A stretch of DNA of 64,000 bases from Micromonospora sp. WMMD1082. GTDB taxonomy: Bacteria > Actinomycetota > Actinomycetes > Mycobacteriales > Micromonosporaceae. Below, in pieces: positions 36,401 to 43,023 of this stretch. Below the pieces are notes generated by a model. That model was not told the DNA's origin. It was given only the letters and a program-made list of their open reading frames with translations, and did not search any database. The DNA is taken from assembly GCF_029626175.1 (NCBI RefSeq), contig NZ_JARUBM010000002.1:3179001-3243000 (forward strand), read 5' to 3'. Position 1 is the first letter of the stretch. The number at the start of each line of letters is the position of its first letter. Both the position numbers and the translations under genes were made by a program.

Positions 36401-37502
36401 CAGTCAGCTCCGGCTGATGCAGGTAGCCCAAGGCGAGGTTCGAGCCGGTGATGCACAACTCGCCCTGATCGCCCGAGCGGACCGGGTTGCCTGCGTCGTC
36501 GAGCACGAGGTAGCCGGTGTTGATGATCGGCTGACCGAGCGTCAGCGGCGCCCGCCGGCCGGTCTGCCCGTCGTACACGTGCGCGTAGCTCGACCACACG
36601 CACGCCTCGGTCGGCCCGTACTCGTTGTAGAGCGACGTGGCGGGAAGCAGCTGGGCGTGCCGATCGATCAGCACCTCACTCCACCGTTCACTGCCGATCA
36701 TCACCGCGACCAGCCCGGTCGGCGGCGCGGCGGCGGCCCGCTGCAAGAACGGGGCATACAACGACGCCGCATAGACCAGATGCGTAATCTGCTCGTCGTG
36801 TACCAGGGCCAGCGTGGCGCCGACATCGCGCAGCCGCGCATCGCTGACCACCAGCGTGCCGCCCGACAGCAGCGCCCACCACAGCACCCCGGACGCCAGG
36901 TCGAACGCGACGGAGTGCACCAGCGGCACCCGCTCCGGGATCCCGTAGGCCACCGTCCGCGCCGCGGTGGAGTTCAGCAGCGCGCGGTGGCTGACCACGA
37001 CGCCCTTCGGCCGTCCCGTCGAGCCAGAGGTGTAGATCACGTACGCCGGATTCCCGCCGGTCGGCGTGACACCGGCCGGTGGAGCGGTGGGCGTGGAGGC
37101 CAGGGCGTCGTAGGTCACGACCAGCGCGCCGCACGCGCGCAGCGGCGCGGCACGGTCGGCCGTGGTGACTACCACAGCTGGCTTGGCCTGCCGGAGCACG
37201 TCGAGCAGGTAGTCATCAGGCATGTCGACGTCGAGCGGCAGATAGGCGGCACCGGACCGCACCACCCCGAGCACCGTGCAGACGAACTCGACTGACGCCT
37301 CCAGCACGACAGCGACCAGGGGCGTCGCCCCGGCTGTCTCGTGGATCGGCGTCGTCAGCGCTGCGGCCACCGCCCGCGAAGCCTCGTCGACCTCGGCGTA
37401 TGTCGTCGTCTGGCCGTTGAACCGCAGCGCGGGACGATCCGCGTGAGATGCCACGATCGCCCGCCACCCGCTGCCGAGATGCCCGTCTGGGTCGATCAGC
37501 AT
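30468..37502 (-). CDS. dimodular nonribosomal peptide synthetase A-T-C-A-T-E-TE
   Basis: This 2344-aa synthetase has, in order and roughly: A1 (15-510; YTSGSTGRPKG, NEYGPTEACVW), T1 (Ser near 543 in VGANSLAFVQ), C (605-1040; HHFVHDGWS), A2 (1075-1555; YTSGSTGTPKA, NEYGPTETTAF), T2 (Ser near 1610 in GGDSLQAI), E (1665-2085; HHLIVDSVSWDIL, VGWLTNLYPV, NYLGQ) and TE (2090-2344; GWSFG, GDHQT). It would join two amino acids, epimerise the second and release a dipeptide. Read by eye, the A-domain pocket codes are about DLGVVIEVW and DVSNVVEAF, which match nothing I can assign. The ATG at 37502 has GGGAGGG upstream and overlaps the preceding stop by 7 nt. Confidence 0.92.
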   Translation of the reverse strand: MLIDPDGHLGSGWRAIVASHADRPALRFNGQTTTYAEVDEASRAVAAALTTPIHETAGATPLVAVVLEASVEFVCTVLGVVRSGAAYLPLDVDMPDDYLLDVLRQAKPAVVVTTADRAAPLRACGALVVTYDALASTPTAPPAGVTPTGGNPAYVIYTSGSTGRPKGVVVSHRALLNSTAARTVAYGIPERVPLVHSVAFDLASGVLWWALLSGGTLVVSDARLRDVGATLALVHDEQITHLVYAASLYAPFLQRAAAAPPTGLVAVMIGSERWSEVLIDRHAQLLPATSLYNEYGPTEACVWSSYAHVYDGQTGRRAPLTLGQPIINTGYLVLDDAGNPVRSGDQGELCITGSNLALGYLHQPELTAQRFVQIDGQRAYRTGDLVEVTDSGECVFLGRVDRQVKVGGNRVEAGHVETVLMSHSGVVQAYVRAATAGRGVVLVAYLVAEPGGGDREGWDTAGLDAYLSERLPAYMKPSAYVVVDELPRTPSGKVDESRLPEPVASAGDSADEVASPLESSLAVEVADILGRSAVGVVTPLTQVGANSLAFVQIAATISSRYGVEVPISAMFADPTVRAIAAHVRVAVPGSRPPLVVAPQCHGPAPLSAQQQQIWVLHQLAPLSLAYNAQCSLRLTGPLDVPALEAALSTIVERHEILRTTFHDGPDGPVQVVHEPWPVCVDVVDLTHVGEALGVAALAAEVDRQTRRRFDVSALPLVRWHLYRLSPTSFSLLQVEHHFVHDGWSAVLWLREIREVYRTAVEGRQPDLAPLPVQYRDYARWYQEWTTTEDFAQQGRFWQRTLDGCPVEGVTFQPDQPRPQRRAFRGSCLRAEIPAATVASVDALCAQDQVSRFAVFLAAFASLVWRHTDEADLVIGSALSNRRLPNTAPMMGMFVNALPLRLSIAGDRTVVQVVADTMQTILQAQDHQEFPLVEIVRRLGLPRDASRNPLFSLMFAFHDSPRPRFEVDDLRGELVIEHNGSAKNDLNVVCVPHPPEAGSGLSHGGMQVLWEYDEELFDRATAQALLTNFGHVLDVMIESWNQRLDALDLLGPDQTATILRAGTGAQVAVAHPTLHGGADASIARQPDVTAVVQGDREVTYQDLDQLSTHLEQQLAEHGVGAGAVVAIAVPRSPELVAACLAVLRRGAVYLCLDDQQPPARVDLLVADAQPVALVCTAATAAGLRRLDVPLIVADRPDVEHVAAPARPQVDPQSAAYLVYTSGSTGTPKAVLATHGNAAAAIQARTALVGAAAPRTLVTLPPIFDVATSVIFWTLALGGTVVFPPSEDETRDPDALRHLVEQHAVTHLNMVPSFYRHLVGGPDGWGRSLRLVAVGGEPCPLDLVVGHAAHLPHAILLNEYGPTETTAFNSATRLYDPQTQSAVSRISVGRPVANASMFVLDLQRRLAPLGGAGELHIGGAGVAAGYHQRPGLTLDRFVIAQGGPLAGTRLYRTGDRARLNHRGEFEILGRLDEQVKLRGYRIELGEVRRCLIRHPQVDDAFVLLQQPSDGPGRLLAYVASDQPADYLMTQLPGWVADRLPSYMVPASHTVLPELPRTSTGKIDPSRLPPPHEHAESAPPGRAVTDREARLITLVRDVLGTSASPGDDFFALGGDSLQAIRLATRARAHGMRLTAAQVLQARTVNAIAALMVGAAAGTTAVRRLPGTAIGLTPIQGWFFAQRFANPHHFNQARLYQIAPDTPQPAMLEALAWTIARHDAFRTRFRRDGRTWAAFLDDDPVRVEQRVLSGPAEQLLAQELNELQRSLNIEHGPLFRIVVFTMPGSPQRWLYLVAHHLIVDSVSWDILGEDIESACRRLALGERLPDQPAPGLPELSPAAAPSDTELGYWRGLLDQPKPTGGADRLAEPVPVGQLRHASRRLTPHATRHLLHDAPRLYSSTTESILLAALAQALGPLSDRPGLYTFVERHGRDGDLPADGVVGWLTNLYPVLLSPPQRDGLLAWAAAFGQQLAQVPAGGATFGRARYLEPDSSLGTLVSKLDLPRITVNYLGQAASVNGRGVLRSSPLDTGQAISPSNVLPTPLHITFAVDRGTLQARFSYDEGVWADTIESVADRFVASLEHTARAVPLTDRWYDASAQPHWLVHPIGGAVDWYAPLARTLAPQQNCYGLPYDRDDNAPDIPMLAAAYLDRIHSVQPAGPYRLTGWSFGAVIAYEIARQLEQDGQSVRLTLLDPVVPFDRAGDAAALVAQVSGLTPHLNPSTLVTAVDTTRNLPPLARAQVLAEQLGLTGPEPEHTLAQQRLDIIVRNHAALTAWRPEGSVHNLLLILSAQTAARQMEALAGWQDLARMCVNVEVVPGDHQTMLTGPGLKKIEEHLRAPLRDPHGEGR

Positions 37503-38230
37503 GGGACCCTCCCCGTCGCGATAGCATCGGCCGCGGCGACGCTGCGGGCCACCCGATCTCGGGTACCCGGAGTGAGCTGCCCCTCGAGGTGCTTCAAGAA
37601 GTGCCGCAGGTACTGGACCCGTTCGGAGGGCGCTGTATCTGGCCGGTCGAGAAACATCAGGTCGTGCGGCGTCATGGCCCTCACGGCATACAGCGGTGCC
37701 GGCGAGCGCATCACCTGGAAGTGGGAATTGCGGACGCTGGCGACCGTGCTCGACGGATGGAACTCGCCGAGCATGAGACCTCGCTTCACGAACTCCATCC
37801 GCAGCGCCCGATGGCCGGCGTCGATGAACCCGGCGGCCGCGTCTGGCTGCACATCGGGGAACACGGCCAGCAGCGCGCCCGAGCGGAAAGCCCGCGGTTC
37901 GGTGAAGATCTCGTGGAACAGCGCGGGCAGGTGCAGCCCTTTCTCCACGGCCTCGTTGGTGTCCGATCGGTAGGTGCGGATCGTGACGAGCCAGACGAGG
38001 TTCCGCTCCAAGGCGTATCTGAGCCGTGTGCACACGTCACCCGGGCGGTTAATGTCCGGATGCGGAGCCGCCACGAACTCATCGAGCCAACGCAAACAGG
38101 ACTGGTACGCGGGGTATTGCTCGAACAGCCCCGGGGCGCTTTTGGCGTCGGTGAGTGACCCGTCCTCGAAGGGATAGCGCTCCACCGCGGCATGGGACGC
38201 GATCGCCACGCCGGTGGGTAGGCTTACCAT
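37496..38230 (-). CDS. DUF6875-like protein of the NRPS operon
   Basis: This 244-aa protein has EQYPAYQSCLRWLDEFVAAPH, NLVWLVTIRTYRSD, GLMLGEFHPSSTVASVRN and SHFQVMRSPAPLYAVRAM followed by TPHDLMFLD. I recall this pattern from DUF6875 proteins, which accompany actinomycete biosynthetic genes; the biochemical role is unknown to me. The ATG at 38230 has GAGGAAG five bases upstream. Its 3' end overlaps the NRPS start, so the two are translated together and the protein probably works with the synthetase or its substrate. Confidence 0.75.
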   Translation of the reverse strand: MVSLPTGVAIASHAAVERYPFEDGSLTDAKSAPGLFEQYPAYQSCLRWLDEFVAAPHPDINRPGDVCTRLRYALERNLVWLVTIRTYRSDTNEAVEKGLHLPALFHEIFTEPRAFRSGALLAVFPDVQPDAAAGFIDAGHRALRMEFVKRGLMLGEFHPSSTVASVRNSHFQVMRSPAPLYAVRAMTPHDLMFLDRPDTAPSERVQYLRHFLKHLEGQLTPGTRDRVARSVAAADAIATGRVPC

Positions 38231-38390
38231 CGTCTTCCTCCATGATCGTTCAGGCCGTAGGTCGCTGGGCACGGGCGAGGAGCGCAGAAAAGGGCTTGTG
38301 CGGCTGTGCGAGTCACTGACGGCGGATCACTGCGCCGCTGGGAGCGCAGACGCGGGAGAGCGTTGCCGCGTTGGAGCCGTGAGGAGATGT

Positions 38391-39374
38391 CTAGGCCCCG
38401 GGCTCGGTGCCGAACGGCGTTCCGCTGACCAGTTCGGAGACGAAGCCGTCGGGACCGATCGGCCGGTCACCGACGAGCGTGACCCGGTGGAGCGTTCGCC
38501 TGGTTCCCGGGTTCAGGTCCGTTGCCGCGATGTGAGCCGTCGACCGGTTGTCCCACATCGCCACCGAGCCCTCCTCCCAGCGGAAGCGGACCGTGAACTC
38601 CGGCCTCGTTATCTGAGCGAACAGCAGGTCGAGGATGTGCCTGCTCTCGGCGGGCGACAGCCCGAGGACTCGGCCGGTGCGCGACGGATTGACGAACAGC
38701 GCCCGCTCGCCGGTTTCCGGATGGACTCGAACCACCGGATGGATGGCGACCATCGGGTCGCCCTCGATCATGTCGATGATCTCCCGGTCGACCGGGTCAT
38801 GGTCGACCATCCGATAGCCGGCGAAGAAGCTGTGCTCGGCCCGCAGGGAATCGACGAAGGTCCGCAATGGCTCCGACAGCCCTTCATACGCCGCGACCAG
38901 GTTCGTCCACTGGGTGTCGCCACCCACCGACGGGGCCACCTCCGCCCGCAGGATCGAGGCGGCCGGAGGATTGACGGCATGGGTCATGTCCGAGTGCCAG
39001 CCCGTGATCGTCGTTGCCCACCGCGTCCGGTAGTGCGCCTCGTAGTCCCGGCCGTAGCGCTCCTCATCGATCTGAGGCGAGATCGTCAAGATTTCCGGAT
39101 GCGCATTCAAGGCAGCGTTGCTCTGGGTGCGGGAACGACGCGTCAGCTCGCCGAACCGTTGCCCGAGCGTGACGTGCTGGGCGTGGTCCAGGGTTTGTCC
39201 GCGGAAGAACAACACCTTGTAGGTCAACATCGCCTTCCGGATTCCCGCCACGACACCGTCGGTCAGTGAGCCGGACAAATCGCATCCCATGACCTCGGCA
39301 CCGATGTAGCCGGCCACGGGACGTACATCGAGTTGGTCTGCCCTGTGACGGTTAGCAGTAATCGGCGTCGACAT
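38391..39374 (-). CDS. TauD/TfdA-family Fe(II)/2-oxoglutarate dioxygenase
   Basis: This 327-aa protein has the iron triad in GWHSDMTHAVNPP (HxD) and NRSTAHIAATDLN (His), the 2-oxoglutarate Arg in TRRTLHRVTLVGD, and GAEVMGCDLSGSLTDGVVAG at the N-terminus. It is alignable over its whole length with the enzyme at 27596-28564, so the pair arose by duplication. It is the first gene of the NRPS operon, 160 nt before the DUF6875-like gene. It probably hydroxylates an amino acid precursor or the NRPS-bound residue (inference). Upstream lies one copy of the CCGACY repeat element, oriented the other way. Confidence 0.9.
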   Translation of the reverse strand: MSTPITANRHRADQLDVRPVAGYIGAEVMGCDLSGSLTDGVVAGIRKAMLTYKVLFFRGQTLDHAQHVTLGQRFGELTRRSRTQSNAALNAHPEILTISPQIDEERYGRDYEAHYRTRWATTITGWHSDMTHAVNPPAASILRAEVAPSVGGDTQWTNLVAAYEGLSEPLRTFVDSLRAEHSFFAGYRMVDHDPVDREIIDMIEGDPMVAIHPVVRVHPETGERALFVNPSRTGRVLGLSPAESRHILDLLFAQITRPEFTVRFRWEEGSVAMWDNRSTAHIAATDLNPGTRRTLHRVTLVGDRPIGPDGFVSELVSGTPFGTEPGA

Positions 39375-39511
39375 GCCTGCCTACCTCTCGAATTTGCGCC
39401 GGAACCTTCCCGCAGCATTTGCTTCGCAATCCTGTGGACAGTCGGAGCGAGACGATCACGACGCTTGGTAGCCGACTGCGCTACCAACAATCACAGAGCG
39501 GAGCGCGCCCT

Positions 39512-39582
39512 GGGAATACCGACCTATGGTCCGACCTTGCGTCCCGACCTTTGGTCCGACCTGGCGTTGAGCTGCTCAAACG
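39512..39582 (+). repeat. dispersed CCGACY tetrad element, copy A
   Basis: Starts GGGAATA and contains CCGACC at 39519, 39531, 39544 and 39556 (spacing 12/13/12), with TATGGT and TTTGGT between pairs, then a GAGCTGCTCAAACG tail. The same arrangement recurs at 47892 (plus) and 52179 (minus). It lies between the divergent TauD-like and 39724 genes and points at the latter, 140 nt away. The regular spacing suggests a protein-binding array. Confidence 0.7.
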
Positions 39583-39723
39583 CGCAGGTCCGCGCTCGGG
39601 TCACGTCAAGCCAGTGAAAGTTTTTCGTCTGGGGACGCCCGCCGGGATCATGGGTAGATCAGGGACCGTGAGCAACTCTATCGATATGAATCGTTCCCCG
39701 CGCAACGAACAGGGATAGGAGTA

Positions 39724-39915
39724 ATGCCCAATGCTGCGGCGTCAGGGCCGGCCGTTGATGTCAGGATTGGTCATTTGGTTCCCGAGTTGGCGATCTGCGG
39801 AGTCGGTCCAGTAATAGAGGCGATGATCGAGTCCCGGCCGGAGCCGCCAACGTTGATGATCGTTGCAGCGATGTGTATTCACGAAGGGCGTCTGGAGGAG
39901 GCTTCCTCGGTGTAG
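39724..39915 (+). CDS. small hypothetical protein
   Basis: A 63-aa frame, MPNAAASGPAVDVRIGHLVP, ELAICGVGPVIEAMIESR, PPTLMIVAAMCIHEGRLEEA. The ATG has AGGAG two bases upstream, which is close. The hydrophobic middle is too short to be a convincing membrane segment. It lies 140 nt downstream of repeat copy A and reads in the same direction. Not recognised; it may be a short regulator or a remnant. Confidence 0.4.
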   Translation: MPNAAASGPAVDVRIGHLVPELAICGVGPVIEAMIESRPEPPTLMIVAAMCIHEGRLEEASSV

Positions 39916-40017
39916 CCCGGCAGCAGCACCTGGCGGGGTCGGGCCCAGATGGTGTCCGGGCGGTGCCGTGGGCCGAGTTTCGGCTGGGCGCCCCGACCCT
40001 GCCCGCGGCGAGATCAG

Positions 40018-40705
40018 CGGTCGAGGTCGAGCGCGGCCAGCCGCTCAGTGTCGGCGATCACTTCGATGGCGGCGATCCGCCCGTCGGTGACCGTGAACGC
40101 CATTACGGACAGCGGCCGGCCGGCGGCGCTGACCAAGATTCCGGCAGCGCCGTTGACCAGCACTGGCCGGGCGAACGGGGAGAACCGGCCGAGCGTGGTG
40201 GCCTGCGCGGCGACCACCCGCGCCGCGGTGGGCATCGTGGAGTGCCGGGCCTGCGTGCTCCCGCCGTCCGAGCGGAGCGCCATGGCGGGGTGCGGCACGG
40301 CCATCAGCCGGTCGAAGTCGCCGTCCCGGGCGGCGGGCCTGGAACGCGCCGACACCTCCCGCTGGCGTGCCAGGTCCGGGCCATTAGGGGCGGGGCCCGG
40401 CGGCGGGCCCGGCTGGCGAGCTGCCGGGCGGCGGCCGGCGACCGGTCGACCAGCGCGCCGATCTCCTCGAAGGGCGCGCCGAACATGTCGTGCAGCACGA
40501 AGGCGAGCCGCTCGGCCGGGGTGAGGGTGTCCAGCACCACCAGCAGCGCCGGCCCGACCGAGTCGGCCAGCACCGGCGGCCTCCGCCGGATCCGCGTCCG
40601 GATCGGCGATGTCGGTGGTGCGAGCCGCAACCAGGTCTCCTGCACGGCGTCCTTGGCCTCGCTCAGCGTGCCGAGCATCCAATACGCCGCCGGACGCAAC
40701 CGCAA
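40018..40705 (-). pseudogene. ECF41-type RNA polymerase sigma factor, degraded
   Basis: Pieces of an ECF41 (SigJ-like) sigma factor with a SnoaL-like C-terminal domain lie in two frames. One frame has YWMLGTLSEAKDAVQETWLR (sigma 2), DSVGPALLVVLDTLTPAERL and FVLHDMFGAPFEEIGALV (sigma 4). The other has GDFDRLMAVPHPAMALRSDG, VLVNGAAGILVSAAGRPLSV and TVTDGRIAAIEVIADTERLA. The segment between sigma 2 and sigma 4 is deleted and there are at least two frameshifts. It was once an autoregulated ECF41 sigma factor and is now non-functional. Confidence 0.7.
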
Positions 40706-40723
40706 TGACGAGGAGGGTGATCA

Positions 40724-40894
40724 GTGTCGCGCGTCAGGGCGGGCAATCCGGCCAGCCTGTTGCTGGCCGCGCGCGTGACTTGCCACCTGCGGGCGGCGGT
40801 CGGGCCGCCGGAGCCGGCCCGGTGGCAGCAGCGTGGGCTCGCACTCCTCGGCCGGAGTCTGCGGCGGGTCCTACGTGGTGGTTGGAACGGGTAG
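40724..40894 (+). CDS. possible 56-aa basic protein overlapping the speH 3' end
   Basis: A GTG at 40724 with a perfect AGGAGG seven bases upstream opens a 57-codon frame (VSRVRAGNPASLLLAARVTC, RWQQRGLALLGRSLRRVLRG). It ends 24 nt inside the convergent speH-like gene. It is Arg/Leu-rich, helical in appearance, with no family. The ribosome-binding site is the main support; high-GC DNA easily gives such frames by chance. Confidence 0.35.
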   Translation: MSRVRAGNPASLLLAARVTCHLRAAVGPPEPARWQQRGLALLGRSLRRVLRGGWNG

Positions 40895-41218
40895 GCGGGG
40901 CACGTGTTGCTCGTGGGTGATGTCGCCGTTGAAGAGGTTGAGTATGGGTTGGACCGCGGCGGCGGGCGTGGTGTCCGCGCGGCAGGTGAAGACGTCGATG
41001 TAGGCGTGTCGGTGTTCGGGCCAGGTGGAGACGGTGATGTGTGACTCGGCGAGGATGAGGACGCAGGTCGCGCCGTGGGGTTGGAAGGGTGCGATGAGTT
41101 GGCTGCGGACGGTGCAGCCGAGTCGCTCGGCGGTCTCGCGCATGGCGGTCAGGATCTGCTCGGGGGTGGCGGTGGCGAGACCGCGGCAGTTGGTCAGATC
41201 GAAGACGGCGTGGATCAC
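40871..41218 (-). CDS. speH: S-adenosylmethionine decarboxylase-type proenzyme (SpeH-like)
   Basis: This 115-aa protein has the autocatalytic cleavage site and neighbours of class 1 bacterial AdoMetDC: CVLILAESHITVSTWPEHRH, in which the Ser of ESH becomes the pyruvoyl group, then AYIDVFTC. The family decarboxylates SAM for polyamine synthesis; some homologues have switched to other amino acids. No spermidine synthase is nearby. Instead it is the last gene of an operon with an aaRS-like protein and two methyltransferases, so a specialised substrate is plausible (inference). The GTG at 41218 is 9 nt after the aaRS-like gene's stop, with AGAGG upstream. Confidence 0.85.
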   Translation of the reverse strand: MIHAVFDLTNCRGLATATPEQILTAMRETAERLGCTVRSQLIAPFQPHGATCVLILAESHITVSTWPEHRHAYIDVFTCRADTTPAAAVQPILNLFNGDITHEQHVPRLPVPTTT

Positions 41219-41227
41219 CGGGGCCTC

Positions 41228-42352
41228 TCAGGCTGCGCGGGCGGCTGGCTGATGGTGGAGCTGGTCGGCGAGGAGTGCGGTGAGATAGTCGACGGTGTAG
41301 GAGCGGTGCAGGCGGCGGGGTTCGGTGGCCCATCGGCGTGACTCGTTCCAGAGTGTGTCGAGTATCTGGTCGCCGTGCTGGTCGAGCAGGACGTTGAGGT
41401 TGAGGAACCATTCGGGTAGGTCGCTGTAGGTGCCGTTGGCGACGTAGAGGCTCTTGGAGAGTTTGCCGCCGGTGCGGTCGGTGATCAGTGGCGTGAAGAC
41501 ACTGATGGGCCAGTGGTGGACGGGGATACCGAGGGTGGCGAGGCCGGGGGCGAGGACGTGGGCGTGCCAGGCGCCGCCCCAGTCGGCGCCGTCGACGGAC
41601 ACGGAGCAGGCGTCGTAGGTGGTGCGCTCGGCGGCGAGGAGCTGGCCCTTCTGGAGGGATCGGACGGGGGTGTTGGCGTCGTACCAGCCACCCCCGCCGT
41701 TGACGGGGATGATCTCGGTGTAGCGGCCGTGGTCGGGGCAGACGCTGTCGAGGTGGACGGTGTCGGGCAGCGCGGTGATGCGTAGGTCCTTGGCGGACTT
41801 CTGCATCAGCCGGCAGGCGGGGCAGCGTGGGCGGACGCGGACGATTCCGTCGGTGGGGGCGACGATCGGGGCGAAGTCGTCGAGGCGGCTGGCGATGCGG
41901 TGCAGGCAGGCGCGGACAGGGTACAGGTCCTGGTAGGTGGTGTAGGGGCGCACCTCGTACGGGACTCCTGAGCGGTGGTGGGCCCAGTTGAGCAGGCGGA
42001 GGAATCCGGTGGTGCGTTCGGTGGCGTCGAGGCGGCCGTCGTCGATGAGGTCTCCGACGGTGCGGGTGTAGGTGTCGCCGTCTCGGGTGATCGTTTCGGC
42101 AGGGGCATTTTCGAGGCTGTCGAAGATGACGGTGGCGGGTAGGCCCAAGGCGTCGGCGGCGTGGGCGGCGAAGGCGAACACGGTCAGGATGGTGACGGTG
42201 GTGCCGAGATGCGGTACGCCGTTGAGTTGGGCTGCGGTGGTGATGCGTAGCCGGGAGCGACCGGCCGCGGCGGCGCGGAGCAGGTCGGCGTTTCGGTGGG
42301 TGAGGTGGGCGATGCCGACGGGGGCGAAGACCAGGTCGTCGCTGGGGCTCAT
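41228..42352 (-). CDS. stand-alone class I aminoacyl-tRNA-synthetase-like protein (LysRS-I-like)
   Basis: This protein of about 374 aa has HIGH-like PHLGT in ITTAAQLNGVPHLGTTVTIL (near residue 49), a KMSKS-like GGKLSKSLYV (near 320), and a cysteine pair CPAC...CPDHG that may bind zinc. The layout resembles the catalytic domain of class I lysyl-tRNA synthetases, but there is no anticodon-binding domain. Such paralogues can activate an amino acid and pass it to a small amine, as MshC does in mycothiol synthesis. Its ATG overlaps the upstream methyltransferase stop (ATGA). A ligase role in this operon is inference. Confidence 0.75.
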   Translation of the reverse strand: MSPSDDLVFAPVGIAHLTHRNADLLRAAAAGRSRLRITTAAQLNGVPHLGTTVTILTVFAFAAHAADALGLPATVIFDSLENAPAETITRDGDTYTRTVGDLIDDGRLDATERTTGFLRLLNWAHHRSGVPYEVRPYTTYQDLYPVRACLHRIASRLDDFAPIVAPTDGIVRVRPRCPACRLMQKSAKDLRITALPDTVHLDSVCPDHGRYTEIIPVNGGGGWYDANTPVRSLQKGQLLAAERTTYDACSVSVDGADWGGAWHAHVLAPGLATLGIPVHHWPISVFTPLITDRTGGKLSKSLYVANGTYSDLPEWFLNLNVLLDQHGDQILDTLWNESRRWATEPRRLHRSYTVDYLTALLADQLHHQPAARAA

Positions 42353-43023
42353 GAGTGTCTCCTTCCGAGGTAGAGCCACAGGCCGGTGAAGTCCGGATCC
42401 CCGGTGATCGGAACCCGGGTGAGCAGGTGCGCGTGGACGCCGGTGCTGGTGAACGCGTCGCGGTACAGGCTTTCGGTGAGTGCGACCCGCGTGCCGTCGG
42501 GCACGGTGGGGATCCAGTTCGCGCCGGCGCACCAGCCGCCGGGGCGAACGAGGGCGTGGACGTGTGCCCAGCCGGTGAGGAACTGGTCGCGGTTAGGGGT
42601 GAGGCCGAGCAGCCCGAACTGGGTGACCAGGTCCACGCTGCCGGGGGTGATGGGCAGGGGGCGGGTGAGGCAGTCGGCGGTGATGGTGGCGGCCAGCGAA
42701 CGGCAACGGCTGACGAAGTCGTCGGCGGTGCGGTCACATAGCCGCAGGACGGTCTCGTAGGCGGAGCGGGGTGTTTCGGCGGCGGCGTAGCGGGACAGGA
42801 TGCCCAGGCGGGTGGGATCGTGGTCGACGGCGATGAGGTGTCGGGCGGTCAGGGGGATGGACCAGAACAGCGATTCGGAGCCGGCGCCGAGGTCGAGCCA
42901 GGTACGTACGGGTGGTATGCGACCGAGGGCGGCGAGGATCTGTTCGGTACCGAGGCCGGGCGTGAACTGCTCGTGGTAGTAGCGCTGCCAGTAGTCGTCG
43001 GCGTCGTGCACCGTGCGGGTCAT
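42349..43023 (-). CDS. SAM-dependent methyltransferase-like protein
   Basis: This 224-aa class I methyltransferase fold has RTWLDLGAGSESLFWSIPLT (motif I), HLIAVDHDPTRLGIL (motif II), PGSVDLVTQFGLLGL (motif IV) and GGWCAGANWIPTVPDGTR. It starts in an ATGA overlap with the preceding methyltransferase gene and ends in an ATGA overlap with the aaRS-like gene, so its product is made stoichiometrically with theirs. With a SpeH-like enzyme in the operon, use of a SAM-derived donor other than for methylation (for example aminopropyl transfer) cannot be excluded. Confidence 0.75.
   Translation of the reverse strand: MTRTVHDADDYWQRYYHEQFTPGLGTEQILAALGRIPPVRTWLDLGAGSESLFWSIPLTARHLIAVDHDPTRLGILSRYAAAETPRSAYETVLRLCDRTADDFVSRCRSLAATITADCLTRPLPITPGSVDLVTQFGLLGLTPNRDQFLTGWAHVHALVRPGGWCAGANWIPTVPDGTRVALTESLYRDAFTSTGVHAHLLTRVPITGDPDFTGLWLYLGRRHS

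Noticed and set aside
37503..38033. N-terminal extension of the NRPS to 38033
   Set aside because: It would overlap the DUF6875-like gene almost entirely and has no A-domain features; ATG 37502 has a strong ribosome-binding site.
39512..39582. CRISPR array
   Set aside because: The CCGACY units are only 6 bp with 6-7 bp between them and occur four at a time; no spacer-repeat structure or cas gene is present.
40734..42737. 667-codon minus-strand frame
   Set aside because: It overlaps in another frame the SpeH-like and aaRS-like genes, which have recognisable motifs; the translation is Pro/Arg/His low complexity.
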